Position numbers and translations under genes: made by a program. This document shows, piece by piece, positions 41,448 through 50,129 of a stretch of DNA of 64,000 bases; the first letter of the stretch is position 1, and each line of letters opens with the position of its first letter. Origin of the DNA: an uncultured Parvularculaceae bacterium (GTDB lineage: Bacteria > Pseudomonadota > Alphaproteobacteria > Caulobacterales > Parvularculaceae); NCBI GenBank assembly GCA_947259375.1, contig CAMYLZ010000012.1, forward strand, positions 1 to 64,000, read 5' to 3'. The notes beneath the pieces were generated by a model that made no database searches, was not told where the DNA came from, and saw nothing but the letters and a program-made list of their open reading frames with translations.

Positions 41448-43747
41448 TGCGGCTGGCGGTCGGCATAGTTTTACTGACGCTGTTTCCGGGCGCTGCGAGC
41501 GCCGCGGAAACATTGTCCGTTCGCGCAGGCGAGCATGGTGATTATTCGCGCCTTGTCATTCCAGCCGCGCCGGCGGATTGGCGCATCGCCACATCGCAGC
41601 GCAAAGTTGAAATCGCCCTGCCGAACCACGATTACGCTTTCGACCTTTCGGAGCTGATGGGCAAACGCCGGGCGCACCGTGTTTTGTCCGCCCGCGTCGT
41701 TGACGGCGCCGCGACACGTTCACTGGTCGTAACGCTGACATGCGATTGCGCCGTGCGCACGGCGCGCAGCGCGGAAGGATCGCTGGTCATCGACATTGCC
41801 GAAGGCGCGCCGGCCCCGCTGGCGCCGACCGACGCGATGCGCAAAACCGCCGCCCAATCAGCGCCGGCCCAGCCGGAAGCGGCGAAAACGTCTACGCCTG
41901 AGAATATGCGCGCAGCACGCGACCGCATGATCGCTTTGCTCGCCGAAGCGCGCCATCAGGGCGTCGTGCAACTCAAGTCAGACGAGGTGGAAGATGCGCC
42001 GGAATCGGAAACGCCCGCTGTCCAGCCGGCAGTGGAGCCAACGCAAATTGCGCATAAGACGCCTGAATTCGATCCGGCGCCGACACATGACGCGCCGCTC
42101 GCGCATGAGGCGCGCCTCGATCCGCCGCAACTGACGGCGCTTGCGGACGTGCCGGCCGACGCCGCGTGCGTCGATCCCTCGCTCTTCGACGAACCGCTGA
42201 GCGAGGAAGGCAAGCTCGACTATTCAACAATTTCGAAGTTGCGGGCGCGGTTTGAAACATCCGAAAATGAAAGCGAACGGCGCGATCTCGCCGGCACGCT
42301 GGCGCTTGCCTATATTCATATCGGCTTTTTCGAGGAAGCCCGCGCCATTGCTGCGCCACGCGGCGCCGCAGGCGACGCCAATATGGCCGTCGCATCAGCG
42401 CTTGCCGGCCTGGCGATCGGCGATCAGCGCAAGGCGCGCAAGGAAATTGCACCGCATCGCTCTTGCGGCGCGTTCTTCGAAATGATTGCCGCCGCCGCGG
42501 CGCCGGTTGACGACGATGCAGCGCCAAACCTCGCCCACGCCCATGTGAATGCACTGAAGGCGCTGACTCGGCCGTTACGCGGCCCGATTGGCGAAACACT
42601 GGCGCTCAAAGCTCTTGAAAAGCAAGAAGGCGGGATCGCATATGCGTTTTTCGATGTCGCGCGCGAAGCCAGGGGGAGCGAACGCACCGCCGCGCTGTCT
42701 ATCCTCGAAAAGGCGCTGGGCGTCGCCCCTGCCGAAACGACCGAGGCCGTCGACGCGCATATTGCGATGACGGCGCAAACGCCCGGCCCGATGCAAGCCA
42801 AAGCCCTCGCCCTCCTCGCGCAGGAATATGAAGAACAGGCCGAAGCCGCCTATGCCGGACTGCTCGACGATCTCGCACAGCAGGCGTCCAATCGCGAGCT
42901 GAGCGTATCCGAAGCGCGCGCCTCTTTCTCCGGCGCCCGCGCGCTCGCCGCCGCCGGCCGTCTCGATGAAGGCGTTCGCGTGTTGAACGCAGCGGCAAAA
43001 GCGCAACCGCGCGCCGCCGCAGCAGCGCAGTCCGCCGCACGCTCTATGATTATCAGCGCCCTCGCCGGCGATGCGAACGAACGCATCGCCTCGATTAATG
43101 CATTTTTTCAGCATCGGGACTTTCTGCGCGGCGACGGCGCCGCCGAGGTCAATGTCGCCGTGGCGCGCGCATTGTCCGAACTCGGCGCAATGCGGCTCGT
43201 TGAAGATGCGCTCGCCGATCTGCCCGACGCCTGGCGCGCGCAAGGTGATCTGATCCTCGCCCAATCCGCGCTTAACGCCAACGATATCAGCGCCGCGCTC
43301 GATGCTGTCGCCCATCTTGGCGAGCATGAAGACGGCGCCGCAATCGCCATCAAGGCGCATGAGCGCCGGCGGGACATTGCAAACGCCATCGCCAGTGTCG
43401 AAAACGCTGTTGCGCGTGGCAATGCCGATGAGGCGGTCACCCGCGCCGCTTGGCGCAATCGCAACTGGCCGCTCGCGATCGAAGCGTTTGACGCAGCGCC
43501 GGCAAGCGAACGTTCGCATGGCGCTGCGGCGCGGATTTCCCTCGCGGCGCTGAATGCAGGCATGAAATCGCTTCCCGCAGCAGCCCGCGAGACTCTTGCG
43601 GCTGACCCCGACATGCTTGCCGCGATTGCGCATATGTTCGCCGCCGCGCCTGCGGTCAATCTGCGCGCTATCGACGTCCTCGCCGACTATTCGACCGGCG
43701 TCGCGAAAGAAACCAATTTCATGCAGAAAGGGCTTGGCGATGAGTAA
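41444..43747 (+). CDS. Large periplasmic AMIN/TPR-like protein of the flagellar cluster
   Basis: The product has 767 residues with a signal peptide (LAVGIVLLTLFPGAASA). The N-terminal about 100 residues (LSVRAGEHGDYSRLVIPAA, then a strand-rich domain ending VIDIAEGAP) look like an AMIN-type domain. A Pro/Ala/Glu-rich linker (about 125-255) follows, then about 500 residues of Ala-rich helical repeats in the style of TPR arrays. It overlaps motA at its start and flgF at its end, so it is firmly inside a flagellar operon. I know no assigned function. Peptidoglycan localisation or stator/rod assembly is a guess. Confidence 0.72.
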   Translation: MMRLAVGIVLLTLFPGAASAAETLSVRAGEHGDYSRLVIPAAPADWRIATSQRKVEIALPNHDYAFDLSELMGKRRAHRVLSARVVDGAATRSLVVTLTCDCAVRTARSAEGSLVIDIAEGAPAPLAPTDAMRKTAAQSAPAQPEAAKTSTPENMRAARDRMIALLAEARHQGVVQLKSDEVEDAPESETPAVQPAVEPTQIAHKTPEFDPAPTHDAPLAHEARLDPPQLTALADVPADAACVDPSLFDEPLSEEGKLDYSTISKLRARFETSENESERRDLAGTLALAYIHIGFFEEARAIAAPRGAAGDANMAVASALAGLAIGDQRKARKEIAPHRSCGAFFEMIAAAAAPVDDDAAPNLAHAHVNALKALTRPLRGPIGETLALKALEKQEGGIAYAFFDVAREARGSERTAALSILEKALGVAPAETTEAVDAHIAMTAQTPGPMQAKALALLAQEYEEQAEAAYAGLLDDLAQQASNRELSVSEARASFSGARALAAAGRLDEGVRVLNAAAKAQPRAAAAAQSAARSMIISALAGDANERIASINAFFQHRDFLRGDGAAEVNVAVARALSELGAMRLVEDALADLPDAWRAQGDLILAQSALNANDISAALDAVAHLGEHEDGAAIAIKAHERRRDIANAIASVENAVARGNADEAVTRAAWRNRNWPLAIEAFDAAPASERSHGAAARISLAALNAGMKSLPAAARETLAADPDMLAAIAHMFAAAPAVNLRAIDVLADYSTGVAKETNFMQKGLGDE

Positions 43748-44456
43748 TGCAATCTACGTCGCGCTTTCAAAACAGGCCGGGCTGTCGAAAGAGCTGAACA
43801 GCATCGCCAATAATGTAGCGAACGCCGACACCGCCGGCTACCGGCGCGAAGGGTTTGTGTTCTCGGAATATGTCCGCGCACTTGACGGCGAGAGCCGTTC
43901 GGTATCGCAAGCAAATGTCGGCGGTCGCTTCTTCGACGCGACGCCCGGCGGGCTGGTGGAGACCGGATCGCAATTCGATGTCGCCATTGAAGGCGAAGGA
44001 TATTTCCTCGTGCAAACGCCCCAGGGCGAGCGCCTGACGCGGGCAGGTTCGTTCCTGCTCGACCCGGAGGGCCAGCTCGTAACCACGGAGGGGCATCTCG
44101 TGCTTGGCGAAGGCGGCACGCCCGTCGCCATCCCGCCTTCCGCTGGCGATGTCGTCATAGCGGGCGACGGCGCCATCGCCGCCGACGGCGCGCTGGTTGG
44201 CCGCCTTGGCCTTGTCAGCGCCGACCCGACCACGCTGATCCGCGAAGGCGGCAATCTGTTGCGTGCGACGCAAGACACCGCCCCCCTTGAGCAGCCGCGG
44301 ATGCGCCAGGGGTTCATCGAAGAATCAAACGTCAATCCGGTGCTTGAAATCTCGCGTCTGATCGAAGTCCAGCGCGCCTATGAAATGGGCCAGAAACTTC
44401 TGACAGACGAAGACGAACGAATTTCGAAAACCGTTGACGCCATGAGAAGCCGCTAA
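43740..44456 (+). CDS. flgF: Flagellar basal-body rod protein FlgF
   Basis: The product has 238 residues. The start at 43740 (SNAIYVALSKQAGLSKELNSIANNVANADTAGYRREG) overlaps the upstream stop by 8 bases. The C-terminus LEISRLIEVQRAYEMGQKLLTDEDERISKTVDAM is the rod signature. FlgF is a proximal-rod subunit, exported through the type III gate. flgG follows. Confidence 0.94.
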   Translation: MSNAIYVALSKQAGLSKELNSIANNVANADTAGYRREGFVFSEYVRALDGESRSVSQANVGGRFFDATPGGLVETGSQFDVAIEGEGYFLVQTPQGERLTRAGSFLLDPEGQLVTTEGHLVLGEGGTPVAIPPSAGDVVIAGDGAIAADGALVGRLGLVSADPTTLIREGGNLLRATQDTAPLEQPRMRQGFIEESNVNPVLEISRLIEVQRAYEMGQKLLTDEDERISKTVDAMRSR

Positions 44457-44484
44457 GGCGCGACCACCCAGGAGGGTTTGAAAA

Positions 44485-45270
44485 ATGCAGGCCTTGAGAA
44501 TCGCAGCGACCGGCATGGATGCGCAACAAACGCGCGTCGAAGTCATTTCCAATAATATCGCGAATATGAGCACCACGGCCTATTCGACCCGCCGTGCGGA
44601 ATTCGCCGACCTTCATTATCAACAGTTGCGCGCGCCCGGCGCCATATCCTCATCCACCGGGCTAGTGGCTCCTGCCGGCGTCGAGCTCGGCCTCGGCGTG
44701 CGCACCTCGGCGATTTCGGTCAATCACGAACAGGGCCCGTTGCGTCAGACGGACGGCGATCTCGATCTCGCCATCGAAGGACGCGGCCTGTTTGAAGTCA
44801 CGCTGCCATCAGGCGATTCCGCCTATACGCGCGATGGCTCATTCAAGCGGACGGGCGAAGGATTGCTGGTGAACTCGGAAGGCTATCCTCTCGCGGCGAG
44901 CATCACGATTCCGGAGGACGCGCGCGACGTCACCATCAATGGCGATGGCGAGGTTTACGCCCATTTTGACGGCGAAACCAACGCACAGCTAATCGGCACG
45001 CTGACCTTGTCGCTTTTCGTCAATGAAAAGGGCCTCGAAGCCATCGGCGGCAATCTCTATCGGGAAACTGAAGCGTCCGGCGCACCGATTTCAGGCGAGC
45101 CCGGCATCGACGGCCGCGGCTCGATTCGGCAGGGCTTCCTCGAAGATTCATCCGTGGATGTCGTGCAACAGATCGCCGACCTGATCGAGGCGCAGCGCGG
45201 CTATGAGCTGAATTCGAAAATCATCTCCGCCGCCGACCAGATGCTCGGCTCGACAACGCAAATCCGGTAG
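44485..45270 (+). CDS. flgG: Flagellar distal rod protein FlgG
   Basis: The product has 261 residues. The N-terminus QALRIAATGMDAQQTRVEVISNNIANMSTTAYSTRRAEF and the end QGFLEDSSVDVVQQIADLIEAQRGYELNSKIISAADQML are diagnostic. It forms the distal rod that crosses the P- and L-rings. An AGGAGGG site precedes the ATG. flgA, flgH and the second fliL follow within short gaps. Confidence 0.97.
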   Translation: MQALRIAATGMDAQQTRVEVISNNIANMSTTAYSTRRAEFADLHYQQLRAPGAISSSTGLVAPAGVELGLGVRTSAISVNHEQGPLRQTDGDLDLAIEGRGLFEVTLPSGDSAYTRDGSFKRTGEGLLVNSEGYPLAASITIPEDARDVTINGDGEVYAHFDGETNAQLIGTLTLSLFVNEKGLEAIGGNLYRETEASGAPISGEPGIDGRGSIRQGFLEDSSVDVVQQIADLIEAQRGYELNSKIISAADQMLGSTTQIR

Positions 45271-45274
45271 CCTC

Positions 45275-45811
45275 ATGCAACGCATCCTCGCCGTCATAGC
45301 AATCGCCGTCACCGCACACGCCGGCCCAGCCAGCGCGGAAGACGCCGCCAGCGCTGACAAAGACGCCGCGCCCAAAAACACGGCCGCAAATGCGCCCCAT
45401 GAAGCATTCGGCGACGCGCTGCCGATAATCGCCGCCGTGCGGGTTGAAAGAAAACAGCCCTCCCCGGTGAAGGCCGCACGGCATTTGCGGGCCGGCACCG
45501 TTCTGCACGCTTCCGATCTCGTCAGCGAAGACAGCGCACATGACGCCTTTGCCGCGCTGGTCGGAATGGAAGTCAAACGCACCGTCTATGCCGGCGCCGT
45601 CATCAATCACAGCAATATCGGCCCGCCGACCCTGATCGAGCGCAACGCGATCGTTTCACTCGAATTCGAACGCGGCCCGCTGCTGATCACTACAGAAGGC
45701 CGCGCGCTCGACGCCGGCGCCGAAGGCGACATGGTTCGCGTCATGAATCTGGCGTCGAAAATAATTTTGTCGGCGCAGGTCGTCGGCCCCAACAAGGTGA
45801 AAACGCAATGA
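45275..45811 (+). CDS. flgA: Flagellar P-ring assembly chaperone FlgA
   Basis: The product has 178 residues with a signal peptide (QRILAVIAIAVTAHAGPASA). The SAF-type domain (ARHLRAGTVLHASDLVSEDS, AGAVINHSNIGPPTLIERNAIV) is visible, shorter than in enterobacterial FlgA. It helps FlgI polymerise in the periplasm. Its end overlaps the flgH start (ATGA). Confidence 0.9.
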   Translation: MQRILAVIAIAVTAHAGPASAEDAASADKDAAPKNTAANAPHEAFGDALPIIAAVRVERKQPSPVKAARHLRAGTVLHASDLVSEDSAHDAFAALVGMEVKRTVYAGAVINHSNIGPPTLIERNAIVSLEFERGPLLITTEGRALDAGAEGDMVRVMNLASKIILSAQVVGPNKVKTQ

Positions 45812-46575
45812 TCATCCGCAAAAAAGCGAAAACGGCTTCATTGATCATCGCCGCGGCCGCAAGCGTCGCCGGCTGCTCTTCAAATCGGCTCGACCATATG
45901 TTCCAACCGCCATCGATGTCGCCAGTGGGCGAAATGCGCAATCCCATGCCTGCGCCGGCGGCGGAACGTTTTAACGTGCCGCCCAAGACGCGGCAGACGA
46001 CAGAAGCAAAACAGACTGCCGCATCCTTATGGCATTCGGGGCCTTCATCCCTGTTCGGCGATCGCCGGGCGCGTGCGACAGGCGATATCGTTACCGTCGT
46101 AATTGAAATCGACGAAGAAGCAGAAATCCGCAACCGGACAGACCGGTCGCGCTCCTCCGCTGACGGATTGTCTGTTCCATCATTATTCGGCGTGCCGAGC
46201 CTTGCCGCGCAAGCCCTGCCCAATGGCGCGGGCATCGATCCGGCGATCGAGACCTCGTCCAACAATACATCCTCGGGCGACGGCACGATCAGGCGCGAAG
46301 AGCGCATCACCTTGCGCGTCGCCGCAACCGTGATCGGCGAATTGCCGAACGGGCATCTCGCGATCGCCGGTAGTCAGGAAATCCGTGTCAATTATGAGCT
46401 GCGCGAATTGCTGGTCGGCGGGATTATCCGCCCTGAAGACATCTCGCGTAATAATGTCATCACCTATGACAAGATCGCCGATGCGCGCATTTCCTATGGC
46501 GGGCGCGGCCAGATCTCTGATTTGCAAAAGGCGCGTTACGGCCAGCAAGTCATCGATTTGATTTCCCCCTTCTAG
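45808..46575 (+). CDS. flgH: Flagellar L-ring lipoprotein FlgH
   Basis: The product has 255 residues with a lipobox (AASVAGC, Cys near 22). The family blocks SLFGDRRARATGDIVTVVIEIDEEAEIRN and LRVAATVIGELPNGHLAIAGSQEIRVNYE are clear, as is the C-terminal DLQKARYGQQVIDLISPF. It forms the ring in the outer membrane. Confidence 0.96.
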   Translation: MIIRKKAKTASLIIAAAASVAGCSSNRLDHMFQPPSMSPVGEMRNPMPAPAAERFNVPPKTRQTTEAKQTAASLWHSGPSSLFGDRRARATGDIVTVVIEIDEEAEIRNRTDRSRSSADGLSVPSLFGVPSLAAQALPNGAGIDPAIETSSNNTSSGDGTIRREERITLRVAATVIGELPNGHLAIAGSQEIRVNYELRELLVGGIIRPEDISRNNVITYDKIADARISYGGRGQISDLQKARYGQQVIDLISPF

Positions 46576-46591
46576 GAAAAACAAGAACATC

Positions 46592-47128
46592 ATGAGCAAG
46601 CTGCTTCCCTTTATCGTTCTCCTCGTCGCCGCCATCGCCGGCGGCGCCGGCGGCTATTATTTTAAATTGCAGTCGACCCAGCCGCCGACGGAACACGCAA
46701 CGGCGGATGACGCGCATGTGGAAGGCGGCGATGGCGATAAGGAAGAAAAGAAAAAGAATAAAAAGAAAGGCCATGGCGGCGGCCACGGCAAGGGTAACGA
46801 AACCGATTCTGTTTACATGAAATTCGGCCGCCAATTCGTGGTGCCGGTGGTGCAAAACGGCCGCCCGCGGTCAATGGTCATCATGGAAGTCAATATCGAA
46901 GTAGATAGCAATCTCGGCGAGTCCATTTACGCTTATGAACCGCGGTTGCGCGATGCAATGTTGTCGCATTTGCTGCAAATCGCCGCCAAAGGCGACCTGC
47001 CGACGGTGCTCGAAGACAATGAAAGACTGACAATGATGAAAGACGATCTGCTGGTCGTCGCGCAGTCGATCATCGGCGACGGCGCCATGCGGGTGCTCAT
47101 TCAGGATATCGGAATCCAGAACTACTAA
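46592..47128 (+). CDS. FliL-family protein, second copy
   Basis: The product has 178 residues. An N-terminal membrane helix (LPFIVLLVAAIAGGAGGYYF) is followed by a Lys-rich and Gly-His-rich linker (about 50-72) and a FliL domain (YMKFGRQFVVPVVQNGRPRSMVIMEVNIEVDS). The C-terminal half (LRDAMLSHLLQIAAKGDLP, VLIQDIGIQNY) differs from the first FliL at 38618-39253. The order flgH then this gene is common in Alphaproteobacteria. A terminator follows. Confidence 0.85.
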   Translation: MSKLLPFIVLLVAAIAGGAGGYYFKLQSTQPPTEHATADDAHVEGGDGDKEEKKKNKKKGHGGGHGKGNETDSVYMKFGRQFVVPVVQNGRPRSMVIMEVNIEVDSNLGESIYAYEPRLRDAMLSHLLQIAAKGDLPTVLEDNERLTMMKDDLLVVAQSIIGDGAMRVLIQDIGIQNY

Positions 47129-47167
47129 GAGGGCCTTTCCGCCCCTTTTCGTCCATCTGTGACCAGG

Positions 47168-47195
47168 CGCCCGGCAAATGCATGGGCGTTTTTTT
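47168..47195 (+). terminator. Rho-independent terminator of the motA-fliL2 operon
   Basis: CGCCC (47168-47172) pairs with GGGCG (47184-47188), and seven T residues follow (47189-47195). It lies 40 bp after the second fliL and before the convergent flgD. Confidence 0.75.
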
Positions 47196-47224
47196 CGGAG
47201 TTTCGCCCGGCGCGCTAAGCACCA

Positions 47225-47959
47225 TCAGGTTCCGGCTTGCGAATCTGTAGGATCGCTTTCAATGAGACCGAGGCCAGAGACCTGCGACGGCGTAATTTCA
47301 ATCCCGCCCTCGAGCACGATCGCCGCCTCATTGCCGTTCAGCCGAACTTCGCGCACGCCGCCAAACGTGTTTGCGGCTTCCTGTTCGATGACATTGCCAT
47401 CCGCATCATAATAAACCGCATTGATCGCATAGGCGCCCGGCGGAACCGGCGCGCCGTTCGCCGTGCCGTCCCAGGTTTGAACGCCGGATGTGTTGACCGC
47501 GCGGAACCGCGTAACCTCTTCACCCTGACGGTTGGAAATGATGGTCTCGACGATGGCTGCCTCGCCCGAACCGGAGAGGCGATAATTGACCGGCGCGCCA
47601 TCGACATTGGCCGGCGCGTTGACCGCTTCGGCTTGCCGGCCGATCCAGCCGGCATATTTGTCAATGCCGCCCGCCACCAGCGAGGAAGCGATGTTGTCGA
47701 GTTTGTTGTTCGCATTGACCAACTGCTCGACGGAAGTGAACTGCGCGAGCTGCGCGACGAATTCCGTCGACTCCGCCGGGTTGAGCGGGTCCTGGTTTCG
47801 AAGCTGGGAGGTCAACAACGTCAGAAAGTTCTGGAAGTCGACGCCATTCAGTCCGTCATTTTCGGACGACGCCTGTGCGCCGCGCGCGCCGGAACTCAGC
47901 GGGTTTGCGGTTTGCGCCTGCTGGTTTTGCGCCGGCGAAGCGAACGGCAATGCTTGCAT
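47225..47959 (-). CDS. flgD: Flagellar hook-cap (hook assembly) protein FlgD
   Basis: The product has 244 residues. The N-terminal DFQNFLTLLTSQLRNQDPLNPAESTEFVAQLAQFTSVEQLVNAN is diagnostic. The rest is FlgD-Ig and tudor-like (VETIISNRQGEEVTRFRAVNTSGVQTWDGTANGAPVPPGAYAINAVYYDADGN). It caps the growing hook. It lies 26 bp after fliK with an AGGAGA site, so the two form an operon. Confidence 0.95.
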   Translation of the reverse strand: MQALPFASPAQNQQAQTANPLSSGARGAQASSENDGLNGVDFQNFLTLLTSQLRNQDPLNPAESTEFVAQLAQFTSVEQLVNANNKLDNIASSLVAGGIDKYAGWIGRQAEAVNAPANVDGAPVNYRLSGSGEAAIVETIISNRQGEEVTRFRAVNTSGVQTWDGTANGAPVPPGAYAINAVYYDADGNVIEQEAANTFGGVREVRLNGNEAAIVLEGGIEITPSQVSGLGLIESDPTDSQAGT

Positions 47960-47985
47960 GTCAATTTCTCCTGAATGCCGGCCGC

Positions 47986-49173
47986 TTATAAGCGCCGATC
48001 GAGGCGTCCGAGGTCAATCAATCGCGCGGCGGCCCCTGGCTCATCCGGCGCGGAAAATTCATTATCAAGCTCGCCGGCAAGCGCGAATGATTGTTCGCTT
48101 TCGCGTTGCTCGCCGCTATCGGCGGAATGCGCGCCGCGCTCGGCGAAAGCAAGATCAAGCCCTTCAAAGCCCTGCTCTTGCAACGAGCGCTGGAACAGCT
48201 CCGCATTGCGGCGCATCAGATCCAGCGTGTCCGGCGTGTCGGCGGTAATCACCGCCCGGACGAGTTCGCCGCCGTCGCTTTCAAAATTGATCGTCACGCG
48301 GCCGAGTTCCGGCGGATCCAGGCGCACTTCGATGCGGCCCTCATTGGTACGCGCCGCCACAGCCGCGACTATCTGGTCGCGCACTGGCGAGGCTGTCGCC
48401 GTACGGGCCTCGATCGACGCGGTTTGCTCGCCGCGCGCCGTTGCGCTGCGGTCTATGGAAGACAGATCGGAGTCGGCTTCGGCCGCGCCAAATGTGCTGT
48501 CCGCTATGATTTGCTCAGTGTTCGCAACGCCCCCTGGCGAGGCCGTGATGGCTGCAAGCCCTGCTGATTGCTGCGTCGCTGGTTTGCGCACGGTAAAAAT
48601 TTGCTCACCCGACGCTTCATCGCGCGGGTTTGCGCCAAGCTCAAGCGAGGGCTCCGTTGCACTTTCTGCATTGTCCGCCGCCAGCGGCTGCGCCCCCGCC
48701 TCATTCTTTAATACCGCATTCTTGGCGGCAGGCGTGATGACAGTCTCAATCCCGCTGCCGGATGATTTGACGCCGCCGTCAACAAAAGCATTCTCGCCGG
48801 CAATCGCTGCAAATTGTCCATCCGCATCGCCCTCCGTCGCTTCAGCGACGATCTCGGCGGACGCATTTGCCAGCGAAAGAAGTCCGCCGCCCTTGCCCGC
48901 ATCGATCGCGGCCTCGCCGGCCGACTGGCGCAGATGCAGCGCAAGCGATTGCGAAGCATGCGGCGCCGCAGCGAAAAACGCCTGCGCCCCTTCCTGATCG
49001 CTCCCGCGAGAACTCAGCAATTCTTTCAGAAATGCGCCGAAGCCGCCCTTTTGGCGATCGGTTCCGGCGCTCCCATTGGCGCTGTCAATAACTGCGGACG
49101 GCGCCGCTGCGCCCCCTTCTCCGAGACTCTTCCGGCTGGAGGTCGTTAAAAATGCAAGCGATGTGTTTTCCAT
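47986..49173 (-). CDS. fliK: Flagellar hook-length control protein FliK
   Basis: The product has 395 residues. The first about 280 are low-conservation, Ala/Ser/Glu-rich, as expected for the molecular ruler. The C-terminal substrate-switch domain reads EGRIEVRLDPPELGRVTINFE, then VITADTPDTLDLMRRNAELFQRSLQEQGFEGLDLAF. It interacts with the cytoplasmic domain of FlhB. It is divergent from flgJ. Confidence 0.92.
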   Translation of the reverse strand: MENTSLAFLTTSSRKSLGEGGAAAPSAVIDSANGSAGTDRQKGGFGAFLKELLSSRGSDQEGAQAFFAAAPHASQSLALHLRQSAGEAAIDAGKGGGLLSLANASAEIVAEATEGDADGQFAAIAGENAFVDGGVKSSGSGIETVITPAAKNAVLKNEAGAQPLAADNAESATEPSLELGANPRDEASGEQIFTVRKPATQQSAGLAAITASPGGVANTEQIIADSTFGAAEADSDLSSIDRSATARGEQTASIEARTATASPVRDQIVAAVAARTNEGRIEVRLDPPELGRVTINFESDGGELVRAVITADTPDTLDLMRRNAELFQRSLQEQGFEGLDLAFAERGAHSADSGEQRESEQSFALAGELDNEFSAPDEPGAAARLIDLGRLDRRL

Positions 49174-49255
49174 AAAGCTTTCCTACGTTTGATAACTTAT
49201 TTTTTAGTTACGCCGCCTAGGGTTGCTTAAAATTTTTCCTTTCGAGGGCGCTTTT

Positions 49256-49558
49256 ATGAATATCGCGAGCCTGGCGTTATCAAAACCATCCGAGATTTCG
49301 CGTTCGAACAACCAGCCGGAAGTCAGTCCGGAACGTGATGCAGCGCTGCGTAAGAAAGCAGCGGAGTTTGAATCGATTTTCATCACGGAAATGCTGAGCC
49401 ATGCGGGTTTTGACAAAGCCTTGTCGGAAAATTCCGGCCATGGCGGCGAAGCATTCTCGCGCATGCTTGTTGAATCCTACGCGGAGCAATTATCCGACAA
49501 GGGCGGCTTCGGCCTCGCGGACCAAATTTACCGCCAACTAAAAGGTGAGTTATCGTGA
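49256..49558 (+). CDS. flgJ: FlgJ-type rod-binding protein (no muramidase domain)
   Basis: The product has 100 residues, covering only the rod-binding half of FlgJ: AAEFESIFITEMLSHAGFDKAL and GEAFSRMLVESYAEQLSDKGGFGLADQIYRQL. Most Alphaproteobacteria have this short form, with a separate peptidoglycan hydrolase. The start at 49256 follows GAGGGCG; an upstream in-frame ATG adds 11 residues. It overlaps the next gene by four bases. Confidence 0.88.
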   Translation: MNIASLALSKPSEISRSNNQPEVSPERDAALRKKAAEFESIFITEMLSHAGFDKALSENSGHGGEAFSRMLVESYAEQLSDKGGFGLADQIYRQLKGELS

Positions 49559-49941
49559 AACCACAGATCGCCCAATTAAAAGCGCTTCTTGGCCGGCTCG
49601 CCAAGGTGACCGAACAGGAACGCACGGCCATCGCCAAACGCGCTTTCAACGCCGTCGTGGAACTGGCGGCCGAAAAGGAATCGCTGCTCGCCGAGTTCGA
49701 CGCGTTGTCAGCCGAACTTGCTGAAAGCGACCTCACCGATGCACTATTAAAAGAGCTCGATGCGATCCGCACAAAAGCGGAAGAAAACGCGGCTATATTA
49801 AAAGCAACCGCTGAAGGGGCGCGCAATGCGCGCGCGCGATTAAAGTCGCTGCGCGAAGCGGAACTCAAAACCGGCATTTACGGCGCCGACGGCGCTGCGT
49901 TGAAAAATCCAATTGCATCAACTTTCGCATCGAAAGCGTGA
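49555..49941 (+). CDS. FlgN-like flagellar export chaperone
   Basis: The product has 128 residues starting with GTG. It is almost entirely helical with heptad-like spacing (LKALLGRLAKVTEQERTAI, AELAAEKESLLAEFDALSAELAE). Size, coiled structure and position between flgJ and the flagellin gene fit FlgN, the chaperone of FlgK and FlgL. The family is poorly conserved, so the call rests partly on context. Confidence 0.65.
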   Translation: MKPQIAQLKALLGRLAKVTEQERTAIAKRAFNAVVELAAEKESLLAEFDALSAELAESDLTDALLKELDAIRTKAEENAAILKATAEGARNARARLKSLREAELKTGIYGADGAALKNPIASTFASKA

Positions 49942-49961
49942 GATTAAGAGCTTGTTATCCG

Positions 49962-49983
49962 AATTCGTTTACCCATGCGGAAT
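49962..49983 (+). promoter_or_regulatory. Element upstream of flagellin shared with flgE
   Basis: AATTCGTTTACC followed by cATgcGGAAT, matching 28769-28790 at 19 of 22 bases. It lies 93 bp upstream of a possible -24/-12 promoter and 147 bp before the flagellin ATG, a plausible activator-site distance. Confidence 0.5.
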
Positions 49984-50075
49984 ACGGCCGATCAAGGCTG
50001 TTGCGGACGCGCTTAAACGGCGCCCCGCGAGCGGCAAAACCCGCTCGAAAACCCTGCGTCACACGCGGGACTCCC

Positions 50076-50089
50076 GGCATCTCCCCTGC
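50076..50089 (+). promoter_or_regulatory. Possible sigma-54 promoter of the flagellin gene
   Basis: CGGCATctcccCTGCG keeps the invariant GG (50076-50077) and GC (50088-50089) with the required 10-base spacing, but it deviates at flanking positions from TGGCAC-N5-TTGCA. Transcription would start near 50101, 29 bp before the ATG. Late flagellar genes in Caulobacter use sigma-54. Weak support. Confidence 0.35.
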
Positions 50090-50129
50090 GAGGTCGGACC
50101 GTTAACATAACGATCCTTAGGAGTATAAA

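Noticed and set aside
42575-43633. 352-residue minus-strand frame
   Set aside because: It is antisense to the AMIN/TPR-like gene, whose coding is supported by overlaps with motA and flgF.
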